DNA from: Reddybacter sp041277045
Lineage (GTDB): Bacteria; Pseudomonadota; Gammaproteobacteria; Pseudomonadales; Porticoccaceae
Direction of reading: 5' to 3'
DNA: 64,000 nucleotides
Assembly (NCBI GenBank): GCA_041277045.1
Contig: JBGFSY010000004.1
Coordinates: 62,001 to 126,000, forward strand
Made by a program: the position numbers and the translations under genes. This document shows positions 1 through 9,695 of the stretch, piece by piece; position 1 is the first letter of the stretch, and each line of letters begins with the position of its first letter. The notes below the pieces were generated by a model. It saw nothing but the letters and a program-made list of their open reading frames with translations. It did no database searches and was not told the DNA's origin.

Positions 1-1
1 C

Positions 2-1567
2 GCAGCCTCTTTAGGCGCCTTACTCGAGTCGCGGGGGCTTAAAGTCACCTTGCTCAAGCTCGACCCCTATCTCAACGTTGACCCGGGCACCATGAGCCCC
101 TTTCAACACGGTGAGGTTTTTGTTACCGAAGACGGTGCCGAAACCGATCTCGATCTGGGTCACTACGAACGCTTTCTCAATTCGCGCATGACCCGCAATA
201 ACAATTTCACCACCGGGCAGGTGTACGAAACCATTCTGCGCCGCGAGCGCCGTGGTGAGTATTTGGGCGGCACCGTTCAAGTCATCCCCCACGTTACCGA
301 TGAAATTAAGCGGCGGATTATCAAGGGTGGTGAGGGTAATGATATTGCCCTGGTCGAAATCGGCGGCACCGTGGGTGATATTGAATCCCAGCCTTTTCTA
401 GAAGCCATTCGCCAATTAAAAGTGGAACTCGGCAGTGCTCAGGCGCTATTGATTCACCTCACGTTGGTGCCCTATATAGCCACTGCCGGTGAAACTAAAA
501 CCAAGCCTACTCAGCATTCCGTTAAAGAGTTGCGCTCCATTGGCCTGCAACCCGATGTGCTGATTTGCCGTTCAGAGGTGGCTATCGACGCCGGCTCAAG
601 ACGTAAAATTGCCCTGTTTACCAGTGTAGAAGAGCGCGCCGTTGTGCCGCTGATGGATGCCGACAGTATTTACAAAATACCGCGCTATCTTTTCGACTGG
701 AAACTCGACCAGTTCGTCGTTGAGCGCTTCCTGCTCGACTGTCCGCAAGCAGATCTCAGCGAATGGGATCAGGTGGTTGAGAATCAGCGTCAGTCAACAA
801 CGCCGGTCACCATTGCCATGGTCGGTAAATACATGGAGTTGCTCGACGCTTATAAGTCTCTCAACGAAGCCTTATCGCATGCCGGCATTCAAAATCTTGC
901 CAAGGTGAACATTCGCTATATTGACTCCGAAGACCTGTGCGACAACATGGCTTTACTCGACGATTGTCACGGCATCCTCGTGCCGGGTGGCTTTGGTGAG
1001 CGTGGTGTCGAGGGCAAGATTAAAGCGGTTAAATACGCCCGCGAAGAGAATATTCCCTATCTGGGTATTTGTCTTGGCATGCAGGTCGCGGTGATTGAAT
1101 ACGCACGCAATGTGGCCGGGCTTGAAAACGCCAATAGCACCGAATTTGAAGTCAATACCCCGTACCCGGTGATTGGTTTGATCACTGAGTGGCTCGACAG
1201 CAGTGGTAAGCGCGAGCTTCGCACAGAGGACTCAGACCTCGGTGGCACTATGCGCCTCGGTGCGCAGGAAAGCCGACTGGCGACGGATTCAATGGCACGG
1301 GAGATTTACGGTGCCGATGTGATTTGTGAGCGCCATCGCCACCGCTATGAAGTTAACAATAACCTGATTGGCGAAATCGAGAAGGCCGGTTTGAAAGTCG
1401 GTGGTTGGTCGGGTGACGACTCTTTGGTCGAGGCCGTTGAGCTGCCCGAGCATCGCTGGTTTTTCGCCTGCCAGTTCCACCCTGAATTCACCTCCACGCC
1501 CCGTGGTGGGCATCCGCTGTTTACTGGCTTTGTCAAAGCGGCGCTGGACTACAGTCAGGAGTCCTGA
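2..1567 (+). CDS. pyrG: CTP synthase, 5' end outside the window
   Basis: CTP synthase makes CTP from UTP, ATP and glutamine in the cytoplasm, the last step of pyrimidine nucleotide synthesis. The reading frame is already open at base 2, where it encodes AASLGALLESRGLKVT, which aligns with residues just after the P-loop of the E. coli enzyme. The TTG at 50 is therefore internal and about 22-24 N-terminal residues lie upstream of the window. The visible 521 residues hold the synthetase signatures (LDPYLNVDPGTMSP, GGTVGDIES) and the C-terminal class I glutamine amidotransferase domain with nucleophile motif GICLGMQ and the CQFHPEF His/Glu pair. kdsA follows after 3 nt, so the two are surely co-transcribed. 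No anomaly is seen. Identification is certain. Confidence 0.97.
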   Translation, partial: AASLGALLESRGLKVTLLKLDPYLNVDPGTMSPFQHGEVFVTEDGAETDLDLGHYERFLNSRMTRNNNFTTGQVYETILRRERRGEYLGGTVQVIPHVTDEIKRRIIKGGEGNDIALVEIGGTVGDIESQPFLEAIRQLKVELGSAQALLIHLTLVPYIATAGETKTKPTQHSVKELRSIGLQPDVLICRSEVAIDAGSRRKIALFTSVEERAVVPLMDADSIYKIPRYLFDWKLDQFVVERFLLDCPQADLSEWDQVVENQRQSTTPVTIAMVGKYMELLDAYKSLNEALSHAGIQNLAKVNIRYIDSEDLCDNMALLDDCHGILVPGGFGERGVEGKIKAVKYAREENIPYLGICLGMQVAVIEYARNVAGLENANSTEFEVNTPYPVIGLITEWLDSSGKRELRTEDSDLGGTMRLGAQESRLATDSMAREIYGADVICERHRHRYEVNNNLIGEIEKAGLKVGGWSGDDSLVEAVELPEHRWFFACQFHPEFTSTPRGGHPLFTGFVKAALDYSQES

Positions 1568-1570
1568 TTA

Positions 1571-2422
1571 ATGACAGCAAAAATCGTCACCCTTGGTGAC
1601 ATAAAAGTCGCTAACGACCAACCCTTTGTGCTTTTTGCCGGGGTTAATGTACTAGAATCGCGGGATTTTGCTCTGCAGGTTGCCGAGCATTGCGCTGAGG
1701 TGGCTCAGCGATTGGCTATTCCCTATGTATTTAAAGCGTCTTTTGATAAGGCCAATCGCAGCTCTATCCACTCTTTTCGCGGCCCCGGTTTAGAGGAAGG
1801 TTTGAACATTCTCGCCGAGGTTAAAGCGACCTTTAATGTGCCGCTAATTACCGATGTGCATGAAATCGAACAAGCTAGCGTGGTCGCCGAAGTGTGCGAT
1901 GTGATCCAGTTGCCCGCCTTTCTCGCTCGCCAGACTGATCTGGTGGCGGCCATGGCTGCGACGGATGCCGCAGTGAATATTAAAAAGCCACAATTTATGA
2001 GCCCCTCGCAGGTCGGCAATTTGGTCGATAAATTTCGCGAGTGCGGCAAGTCGGACGTTATTTTATGCGAGCGCGGCAGCAGCTTTGGCTACGACAACCT
2101 GGTAGTTGATATGCTCGGTTTCTCGGTGATGAAGCAAGCCAGTGGCAATGTGCCCATTATTTTTGATGTCACTCACTCGCTGCAGTGTCGGGATGTCGGT
2201 GGTGCCGCCTCCGGTGGGCGTCGCGCGCAACTACCCGAATTGGCGAGAGCCGGTATGGCTACGGGTTTGGCAGGTTTGTTTCTGGAAACCCACCCCGACC
2301 CGGACAAAGCCTTGTGCGATGGCCCCAGTGCTCTTAAATTATCCTTACTGGAACCTTTTTTACAGCAAGTGAAAGCGGTTGATGACCTGATTAAACAGAT
2401 GTCGCCCCTCGATACGGCTTGA
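1571..2422 (+). CDS. kdsA: 3-deoxy-D-manno-octulosonate 8-phosphate synthase
   Basis: KdsA condenses phosphoenolpyruvate with D-arabinose 5-phosphate to form KDO 8-phosphate, the first committed step to the KDO of lipopolysaccharide inner core. The 283-residue product matches the E. coli length (284). Family motifs seen are NVLESRDFA near the N terminus, ITDVHE, QLPAFLARQTDLV, ERGSSFGYDNLVVDM and FDVTHSLQ. Asn26 sits where metal-independent (class I) enzymes have Asn and metal-dependent ones have Cys, so a metal-independent enzyme is inferred. The ATG lies 3 nt after the pyrG stop. The gene after it, eno, is 113 nt downstream, which leaves room for a separate promoter. Confidence 0.97.
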   Translation: MTAKIVTLGDIKVANDQPFVLFAGVNVLESRDFALQVAEHCAEVAQRLAIPYVFKASFDKANRSSIHSFRGPGLEEGLNILAEVKATFNVPLITDVHEIEQASVVAEVCDVIQLPAFLARQTDLVAAMAATDAAVNIKKPQFMSPSQVGNLVDKFRECGKSDVILCERGSSFGYDNLVVDMLGFSVMKQASGNVPIIFDVTHSLQCRDVGGAASGGRRAQLPELARAGMATGLAGLFLETHPDPDKALCDGPSALKLSLLEPFLQQVKAVDDLIKQMSPLDTA

Positions 2423-2535
2423 TAACAGGGCGCTTAGCTTGCAAGCCCTGCTCTTAAAAACGGTTCCCAAATAAAACCCGAACAACTAATAGCTAAAACT
2501 TTAGTAGCGCAAACGAGTACTGACAAGGAAATACC

Positions 2536-3825
<1,290 letters not shown>

Positions 3826-3864
3826 CCGTCTTCAGATAAGGACATGAGCGGCGGGGGTGTTTGA

Positions 3865-4149
3865 ATGCGCTGGTTACTGCTCGTTCTTGTCCTCATTCTG
3901 GCGCTTTTCCAATATTGGTTCTGGCTGGGCGAGGGTGGCTTGTTGAAGCAGTCTGCCCTTGAAAAGCAGGTGCTCGAACAGCGGCAGGAAAATAGTGTTT
4001 TGAAAGAGCGCAATGCGGCTCTGGAAGCAAAAGTCAGATACCTCAAAGATGGTCTCGAAGGTATTGAAGAGCGCGCTCGCCACGATCTCGGCATGATTAA
4101 AGAAGGCGAGACTTTTTATATGTCGCTTGAAAAAGACGCTTCGCAGTGA
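3865..4149 (+). CDS. ftsB: Cell division protein FtsB
   Basis: FtsB is a small bitopic inner-membrane protein that joins FtsL and FtsQ in the divisome and helps activate septal peptidoglycan synthesis by FtsWI. The 94-residue product starts with a single hydrophobic segment (residues about 2-20, LLLVLVLILALFQYWFW), followed by a periplasmic coiled coil (about 30-70, EKQVLEQRQEN...ALEAKV) and the conserved tail DGLEGIEERARHDLGMI. Length and layout fit FtsB, and the position directly after eno and before ispD is the standard one. The gaps on either side are about 38 nt, consistent with one transcript. Confidence 0.93.
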   Translation: MRWLLLVLVLILALFQYWFWLGEGGLLKQSALEKQVLEQRQENSVLKERNAALEAKVRYLKDGLEGIEERARHDLGMIKEGETFYMSLEKDASQ

Positions 4150-4187
4150 GCTTTCTATTGTGAGGCTCTCGCTATGAAGCTGCCACT

Positions 4188-4925
4188 ATGAAGTACTGGT
4201 TTATTGTCCCCGCCGCCGGTAGCGGTTCGCGTTTTGGCGGCGAGCGGCCCAAGCAATATGCTCCACTCGCGGGCAGTACGGTGATCGAACACACCCTCGA
4301 ACGGCTACTTGAATTAGAGGCTCAGGCATTAGTATTGTCGATCAACCCCGACGATGGCTATTGGCAATCCCTCGACATTTCCAAGCATCCCCAAATTCGC
4401 ACCTGTGCTGGTGGGGCGGAGCGGGCAGATTCGGTTTATCTCGCGTTACAGAGCATCGCCGATGAGGCCGATGAGATGGACTGGGTGCTAGTTCACGATG
4501 TTGCCCGGCCCTGTGTGCGTGTCGCGGATATTCGTTTATTGATTGAGACTTTGCCAGCCCACCCAGTCGGCGGTCTGTTGGCGACACCTGTCAGTGCCAC
4601 ATTAAAGCGTGTTGGCAGTACACAATATTCTGCTGTAACAAAGATGAAGACGGCTGGCGCGGTGCTCAAAACGGTATCGCGGGAGCATTTATGGGCGGCA
4701 GCAACGCCGCAAATGTTTCGCTACGGTTTACTAGAAAAGGCTTTGCGGGGGTGTCGTGATGCCGGTATCAGCCCGACTGATGAGGCTGGCGCCATCGAAC
4801 GTTTTGGTCTGCAGGCTGAAATTATTGAAGGCCACAGCGATAATTTGAAAATCACCCACAAAGCTGACTTGGCTTTGGCAGAGGCCATTCTCGCCTATCA
4901 GCAACAGCTTCAAACAAAGGAATAG
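4188..4925 (+). CDS. ispD: 2-C-methyl-D-erythritol 4-phosphate cytidylyltransferase
   Basis: IspD couples CTP to 2-C-methyl-D-erythritol 4-phosphate in the non-mevalonate isoprenoid pathway. The 245-residue protein carries the nucleotidyltransferase N-terminal loop PAAGSGSRFGGERPKQY, with the substrate-handling Arg and Lys, then the VLVHDVARPC motif in the middle and the ATPQMFRY and SPTDEAGAIE segments in the C-terminal half. ispF begins 4 nt after its stop codon, as in many gammaproteobacteria where the two steps are encoded in tandem. Nothing unusual is seen. Confidence 0.96.
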   Translation: MKYWFIVPAAGSGSRFGGERPKQYAPLAGSTVIEHTLERLLELEAQALVLSINPDDGYWQSLDISKHPQIRTCAGGAERADSVYLALQSIADEADEMDWVLVHDVARPCVRVADIRLLIETLPAHPVGGLLATPVSATLKRVGSTQYSAVTKMKTAGAVLKTVSREHLWAAATPQMFRYGLLEKALRGCRDAGISPTDEAGAIERFGLQAEIIEGHSDNLKITHKADLALAEAILAYQQQLQTKE

Positions 4926-4929
4926 CCAG

Positions 4930-5430
4930 ATGATTCGTGTCGGCCAGGGTTTTGATGTGCATGCTTTTGATGGCTGTGTTTCAAACAGCGGGGGTGATCT
5001 CGATGTGACTATTGTTCTCGGCGGTGTGGCTATCCCCTTTAGCCGATCGTTGCTCGCCCACTCCGATGGTGATGTATTGCTTCACGCTCTCTGCGATGCT
5101 TTGCTCGGTGCGGCGGGTTTGGGTGATATTGGTCGTCACTTCCCCGATACCGATTCGCGTTACAAAAATATCAGTAGTCGGCATTTGTTGCGCGAGGTGA
5201 TGGCGTTGTTGAAATGCAAAGGCTGGCAGTTGGGCAATGCTGATCTGACTATTATTGCCCAGGCGCCGCGCATGGCGCCCCACAGGGCGGCAATGGTTGA
5301 AAATATAGCCGCTGATTTGGCATGCAGTTGTGAGCAGGTCAACGTCAAAGCGACGACTACCGAAACTCTGGGTTTCACGGGGCGAGGTGAGGGTATTGCC
5401 TGTTTGGCGACTGTCCTGATTGAATCATAG
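4930..5430 (+). CDS. ispF: 2-C-methyl-D-erythritol 2,4-cyclodiphosphate synthase
   Basis: IspF cyclises 4-diphosphocytidyl-methylerythritol 2-phosphate with loss of CMP, the step after IspE in the isoprenoid pathway. Family motifs present are the N-terminal GFDVHAF metal site (Asp and His), LLAHSDGDVLLHALCDALLGA, GDIGRHFPDTD and the C-terminal VNVKATTTETLGFTGRGEGIA. At 166 residues it is slightly longer than usual (about 157-160). The extra residues form a small insertion between the metal motif and the VLGGV strand (residues about 14-26, GCVSNSGGDLDVT), which lies in a loop region. The start is 4 nt after ispD, so the pair is probably translationally coupled. Confidence 0.96.
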   Translation: MIRVGQGFDVHAFDGCVSNSGGDLDVTIVLGGVAIPFSRSLLAHSDGDVLLHALCDALLGAAGLGDIGRHFPDTDSRYKNISSRHLLREVMALLKCKGWQLGNADLTIIAQAPRMAPHRAAMVENIAADLACSCEQVNVKATTTETLGFTGRGEGIACLATVLIES

Positions 5431-5483
5431 GTTCCTTAAATATTTGCTTGTGGAGTGAGACTGAGCCTCAAACCCGTGTGCCG

Positions 5484-5508
5484 ATAGGTCAATAAAGAAT
5501 TGACCTAT
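5484..5508. repeat. 10-bp inverted repeat after ispF
   Basis: ATAGGTCAAT is followed by a 5-nt loop and its exact complement ATTGACCTAT, 53 nt after the ispF stop and 34 nt before the next ATG. The stem is A/T-rich and is followed by TAATAATAAAAT rather than a T-tract, so it is a poor intrinsic terminator. It could be a terminator-like hairpin, an mRNA end or an operator for the AhpD-like gene. No specific regulator can be named from the sequence. Confidence 0.4.
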
Positions 5509-5541
5509 TAATAATAAAATAACAATGACGGAGAACTTGCG

Positions 5542-6099
5542 ATGACTTTTATACCTTCTTTGGCAGATAAGGCTAGCTTGCCTGATTTGTTTGCACTTTT
5601 TCCTCAACGTAGCGCGATTTTATTACGTTTGGTCAACGATATCATGAGTGGCGACTCCGCCTTTACACCGGCGCAACGTGAACTTTTCTTTGCTTATGGC
5701 TCTGCCGTTAACGCCTGCAGCTTCTGTGCTGATTCCCACATTGCAGTGGCCGATGTCTTCGGTCTTGATGAGTCTCTGCTAAACCAGTTATTAGTGAATA
5801 TCGACGATGCTGAAGTCGATGGGTGTTTAAAACCCGTGTTGAAATACATTAAGAAACTGACTGAAACACCAAGCAGAATGACGGAGGGAGATGCTCAGGC
5901 GATATATGCAGCTGGATGGGATGAGCAGGCATTTTTTGATGTGGTGAGCTTATGTGGGCTGTTTAATTTTCTTAATCGAGTGGTAGATGGTTGCGGTATT
6001 GATGTTGGTACGGATGAGGCGAAAACCACAGCTGCAGAATTAATCCCATCACTAGGCTATGGCGGCTGGGCGGACATGCTAGAAAACAACGATGAATAA
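5542..6099 (+). CDS. AhpD-like / carboxymuconolactone decarboxylase-family protein
   Basis: The 185-residue product belongs by pattern to the AhpD/carboxymuconolactone decarboxylase-like fold. Residues about 55-68 read NACSFCADSHIAVA, the CxxC...H arrangement that serves as a peroxidase-type redox site in AhpD proteins, preceded by the helix ELFFAYGSAVNA. Proteins of this kind are often annotated as putative peroxidase-related or alkylhydroperoxidase-like enzymes, and the physiological substrate is unknown. It stands between ispF and truD, where most relatives have nothing or surE-type genes further on. A hairpin lies just upstream, and truD follows 23 nt after its stop. The family call is firm and the function open. 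Confidence 0.8.
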   Translation: MTFIPSLADKASLPDLFALFPQRSAILLRLVNDIMSGDSAFTPAQRELFFAYGSAVNACSFCADSHIAVADVFGLDESLLNQLLVNIDDAEVDGCLKPVLKYIKKLTETPSRMTEGDAQAIYAAGWDEQAFFDVVSLCGLFNFLNRVVDGCGIDVGTDEAKTTAAELIPSLGYGGWADMLENNDE

Positions 6100-6122
6100 A
6101 TACTGGACGCTGAGATAAGTTA

Positions 6123-7103
6123 ATGACGCAAGCTAAGCCTGAGTTCTCACTGAATTTCGCCCATGCTTATAAAGTACTGGCGGGTTCTGCCGAGTTAAAG
6201 GCAGAGCCTGAGGATTTTGTGGTTGTTGAAGAATTCGATGAGGCGAGCTTTAGCGGGGTGGGTGAGCATGTTTGCCTGCAAATTCGTAAGCGCGAGCAAA
6301 ACACCCGCTGGATAGCGGCGGCATTGGCAGAGGTTGCAGGTGTCGCCGAGCACGATATTGGTTTTTGCGGCATGAAAGATCGCCGCGCAGTAACAACGCA
6401 GTGGTTCAGCGTTGCCCATGCTGACGAGTGGCGAATGCCTAGCCTGGCGATACCGGATTGTGAGGTCCTGCAAGTGGTGAGGCATCAGCGTAAATTGCGC
6501 CGTGGTAGCCATCAAGGCAACTATTTTGCTATTCGCCTACGCAATGTGACTCCGTCTATCGATAGGGGGGCGTTGGGTGAGCGCCTGGCGCTGATAGCAA
6601 AAAGCGGTGTGCCGAATTACTTTGGTGAACAACGCTTCGGCATAGCGGGGCAAAATTTAGTCGAGGCTGATCGCCTACTGCGCCGTGGCCGGCAGCGAAA
6701 AATGGGCGGGCGACAGGGCATATTCCTCTCGGCGGCCCGGTCTTATTTGTTTAATCAGGTACTTTCAGAGCGGGTAAAACAACAAGTCTGGACGCAAGTA
6801 CTGGACGGTGAGGCCGCACCGCAAGGGCCGTTGTGGGGGCGTGGTCGGAGTGGTTCTAAGGGTGAGTTGGCCGAGTTGGAAGGCCGAGTGTTGGCTGATT
6901 TCCAGCCCTGGTGCAACGCGCTTGAGCATCTAGGCCTCGATCAGCAGCGGCGGGATTTACTGCTGCGCCCGAGTCAGTTTGAGTGGCACTGGCAGGGCCG
7001 CGATCTGTGTTTGTCTTTTGCCTTGCCCGTCGGTACTTATGCGACGAGTGTGCTGCGTGAACTGCTAGAAGTGAATACGCCACCGCCAAGGCCTGTGCTA
7101 TAG
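6123..7103 (+). CDS. truD: tRNA pseudouridine(13) synthase TruD
   Basis: TruD converts U13 of certain tRNAs (notably tRNA-Glu) to pseudouridine. The protein has 326 residues, against about 340-350 in E. coli. The catalytic Asp is visible in GFCGMKDRRAVTTQWFSV (residues about 79-96), which is the TruD signature, and the RGSHQGNYFAIRLRN and GVPNYFGEQRFG segments of the family follow. The TRUD insertion domain region is present but somewhat short. Its usual partner surE is missing: pcm begins only 47 nt downstream. Confidence 0.95.
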   Translation: MTQAKPEFSLNFAHAYKVLAGSAELKAEPEDFVVVEEFDEASFSGVGEHVCLQIRKREQNTRWIAAALAEVAGVAEHDIGFCGMKDRRAVTTQWFSVAHADEWRMPSLAIPDCEVLQVVRHQRKLRRGSHQGNYFAIRLRNVTPSIDRGALGERLALIAKSGVPNYFGEQRFGIAGQNLVEADRLLRRGRQRKMGGRQGIFLSAARSYLFNQVLSERVKQQVWTQVLDGEAAPQGPLWGRGRSGSKGELAELEGRVLADFQPWCNALEHLGLDQQRRDLLLRPSQFEWHWQGRDLCLSFALPVGTYATSVLRELLEVNTPPPRPVL

Positions 7104-7150
7104 TTCCGGCTGAATTTTTGCTGAATTTTTGTTGGATTTAAAGGGGGAGC

Positions 7151-7825
7151 ATGGTGGGTTCAGTGGATTTTGACGGGGTGGGAATGACCTCGCAGCGCAC
7201 ACGTGAACGCCTGGTTCAACGGCTCAAAGATCAAGGGATTACCAGTCAAAAGGTACTTGATGTTATTCGTGTGACACCGCGCCATTTGTTTCTCGACGAA
7301 GCGCTATCCCATCGCGCCTACGAAGATACGGCTTTACCTATCGGCCATGCGCAGACCATTTCACAACCTTATATCGTCGCATTAATGACACAGATCCTGC
7401 TGTCTCGTGGGCCTTTAAAGCGTGTGCTCGAAATTGGTACTGGCTCTGGTTATCAGGCCGCGGTACTGGCGCAGTTGGTGGATGAAGTTTATTCTGTTGA
7501 GCGCATTAAACCCCTGCTCATTAAAGCGCGTAATTTATTTCGCCAGTTGCGGCTGCGCAATATTGTCACCGCTCACAGCGACGGCAGCGTCGGCTGGCCT
7601 GAAAACGCCCCCTACGATGGCATTATTGCCACGGCAGCCCCCGAGCAGGTGCCCGATGAGTTGCTCTATCAATTGGCACCCGATGGTTTGCTCGTCATTC
7701 CCGTAGGCACTGGTGAGCACCAGGAGCTGCGAGTGATATCGCGTCTGGGTGATAGCCAGAAATTTGAAGAGGAAGTGATTGAGCGGGTGCGCTTTGTGCC
7801 CTTGCTCGGCGGCACATCTCGTTGA
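7151..7825 (+). CDS. pcm: Protein-L-isoaspartate O-methyltransferase
   Basis: Pcm methylates isoaspartyl residues arising in ageing proteins, using S-adenosylmethionine, and so starts their repair. The 224-residue product shows the substrate-side motif DTALPIGHAQTISQPYIVA and the SAM-binding motif I VLEIGTGSGYQAAVLA, followed by VYSVERI and the post-I segment DGIIATAAPEQVPDELL. This is the canonical PCMT layout and length. The ATG at 7151 follows AAGGGGGAGC, a strong ribosome-binding sequence. The DUF368 gene begins 12 nt after its stop, so pcm heads a tight group with the membrane gene and nlpD. Confidence 0.95.
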   Translation: MVGSVDFDGVGMTSQRTRERLVQRLKDQGITSQKVLDVIRVTPRHLFLDEALSHRAYEDTALPIGHAQTISQPYIVALMTQILLSRGPLKRVLEIGTGSGYQAAVLAQLVDEVYSVERIKPLLIKARNLFRQLRLRNIVTAHSDGSVGWPENAPYDGIIATAAPEQVPDELLYQLAPDGLLVIPVGTGEHQELRVISRLGDSQKFEEEVIERVRFVPLLGGTSR

Positions 7826-7837
7826 TAGCGCCATAGC

Positions 7838-8758
7838 ATGAGGGATTTGCGTGCTTATTTTGTGCTGTTTTTAAAGGGCATGGCGATGGGTGCAGCGGAT
7901 GTTGTGCCCGGTGTGTCTGGCGGTACTATTGCTTTTATTTCAGGTATTTACGAAGAGTTACTTCGTTCTATTCGCGCTTGTACTCCCTCTGCTTTAGTGA
8001 GCTTGTTTCGTGACGGGCCGAAGGTTTTTTGGCGGCGTATTAACGGCACTTTCTTGAGCGTACTGTTCAGCGGCATCTTGTTTAGCATCGCAACCTTGGC
8101 GCGATTAATCACCTATCTCCTCGATCACCAGCCTTTGTTACTGTGGTCATTCTTCTTTGGTTTAATAGTGGCGTCTATTTTGTTTATCTGGCGACAGTTG
8201 GCGCGAAAGGGCTTTTGGGAGTATCTATTTTTGTTCCTAGGTCTGTGTGCAGCCCTGGCTTCAGCGTTTGCTCCGTCCGTTCAGCTTGAGCCGACATTAT
8301 TGGTTGTTTTTGGCGCCGGTATGTTGGCAATTTGTGCGATGATATTACCCGGTATTTCTGGCAGCTTCATTCTTCTTTTACTGGGTATGTATTCGGTCAT
8401 CCTCGGGGCCGTGAGTAGCGCAGATTTTTCCTTGTTGATTGTATTTACCCTCGGCTGTGCAGCGGGTCTTATGCTGTTTTCACGACTGCTGTCATGGCTG
8501 CTGAGTCGTTTTCACGGGGTGACGTTGTCAGTATTAACGGGTTTTTTGGCGGGCTCTCTAGTGATGGTTTGGCCCTGGCGCGAGTCAACTATTGCGGCTA
8601 GCAAAGGGCATGCTGATGCCTTGCAACTATTGGCGCCTTCGCAATATGCCCAGGTGGTCGGCGATGCACAGTTGCCTGCAGTGCTTGGTTTGATGATGGT
8701 AGGCTTTGTTCTGGTTCTGTTGCTGGAATATGTTGGTGGTAGGCGAGCATCATTTTGA
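7838..8758 (+). CDS. DUF368 membrane protein, probable polyprenyl-phosphate transporter
   Basis: This 306-residue protein is almost entirely hydrophobic, with about eight to ten membrane segments, and carries the DUF368 signatures GAADVVPGVSGGTIAFISGIYEELL at the N terminus (residues about 18-42) and AICAMILPGISGSFILLLLGMY in the middle. Members of this family (PopT) have been reported to recycle undecaprenyl phosphate across the inner membrane, which would supply carrier lipid for peptidoglycan and polysaccharide synthesis. That role is known for the family and inferred here. It lies between pcm and nlpD, a cell-envelope context that fits, and upstream of a polysaccharide locus that would consume the same lipid carrier. 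Confidence 0.85.
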   Translation: MRDLRAYFVLFLKGMAMGAADVVPGVSGGTIAFISGIYEELLRSIRACTPSALVSLFRDGPKVFWRRINGTFLSVLFSGILFSIATLARLITYLLDHQPLLLWSFFFGLIVASILFIWRQLARKGFWEYLFLFLGLCAALASAFAPSVQLEPTLLVVFGAGMLAICAMILPGISGSFILLLLGMYSVILGAVSSADFSLLIVFTLGCAAGLMLFSRLLSWLLSRFHGVTLSVLTGFLAGSLVMVWPWRESTIAASKGHADALQLLAPSQYAQVVGDAQLPAVLGLMMVGFVLVLLLEYVGGRRASF

Positions 8759-8795
8759 CGGGCTTTATTTTGGGGGCAAGAAAATATCTACCGTG

Positions 8796-9596
8796 ATGGG
8801 TCTTTTCTTGCGTCGGGGGAATGTTGTCATCCCCTGGGTGACTCTCATTGTGGTGTATTGTCTTTTTCTTGTGGCTTGTGGATCGACCCCTGCGCCAGTC
8901 AGTAGCCGCACGCCGCCGCCCAGTCAGAAAATCAATCACCACATCGTCGGTCAGGGAGATACGCTGTTTGCGATTGCCTGGCGCTATGAATTAAGTGTCG
9001 AGTCCTTAGCTCGGGCTAATGGCTTATCACGACCCTATAATATTTATCTTGGCCAGCGTTTAACCCTGGATATGAACCGGACTCGAGCCGCTTATTCAGC
9101 GTCAGTACGACAAGTAAGAGCGACTACCACGACTCCGGTAAAAACTGTTCGCCCTGGTGTCACCCAATCAAGGGTAAAGCAACCGGCTCGTATTGCTCGG
9201 CCGAAGAACTATTCTTTGCCCAAAGGCAAGTGGCGTTGGCAGTGGCCGGTAAAGGGCGCTGTATCGCGACATTACGATACCAATCGCGTATTTAAAGGTT
9301 TGAATATCCAGTCTGCTAAGGGCCGCAAGGTTGGCTCTGCTGCACCCGGTGTGGTGGTTTATGCGGGCCGAGGGCTGAGGGCTTATGGTAAGTTGTTGAT
9401 TATCAAACACAGCGAGATCTATCTCAGCGCCTATGCACACAATCGTAAAATGTATGTTAAAGAAGGGCAGGCTGTAGCGGCAGGGCAAAAGATATCAGAA
9501 GTGGGCGGTGATTCTGAAAACAATGGGCGCCTGTATTTTGAAATTCGCAAAAACGGCAAACCCGTCGACCCCATGCGGTTATTGCCGCGTTTATAG
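8796..9596 (+). CDS. nlpD: NlpD-like lipoprotein, LysM plus degenerate LytM domain
   Basis: NlpD is an outer-membrane lipoprotein that activates the periplasmic amidase AmiC for daughter-cell separation. The frame is open from 8706, but the ATG at 8796 gives a proper lipoprotein signal peptide with the lipobox LVAC (Cys28). A LysM domain follows (about 48-92, HIVGQGDTLFAIAWRYELSVE), then a basic linker and a C-terminal M23/LytM domain (about 155-266). The zinc-site residues are lost: where active enzymes have HxxxD there is KGLNIQ, and the HxH strand reads LYFEIR. It is therefore a regulator, not an enzyme, as expected for NlpD. rpoS, which usually follows nlpD, is not present. Confidence 0.9.
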   Translation: MGLFLRRGNVVIPWVTLIVVYCLFLVACGSTPAPVSSRTPPPSQKINHHIVGQGDTLFAIAWRYELSVESLARANGLSRPYNIYLGQRLTLDMNRTRAAYSASVRQVRATTTTPVKTVRPGVTQSRVKQPARIARPKNYSLPKGKWRWQWPVKGAVSRHYDTNRVFKGLNIQSAKGRKVGSAAPGVVVYAGRGLRAYGKLLIIKHSEIYLSAYAHNRKMYVKEGQAVAAGQKISEVGGDSENNGRLYFEIRKNGKPVDPMRLLPRL

Positions 9597-9695
9597 GAGT
9601 GCGATATTACCATGGGGTCAAGCTTGCTCCCGGAAGGTAGGCTTGCCCTTCAGCGGGATCAAACCGCCTAAAAACTCAATAATGTAGGTCGTGTT

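Noticed and set aside
8706..8795. Upstream part of the nlpD frame
   Set aside because: Those residues overlap the DUF368 gene and would destroy the lipoprotein signal peptide starting at 8796.
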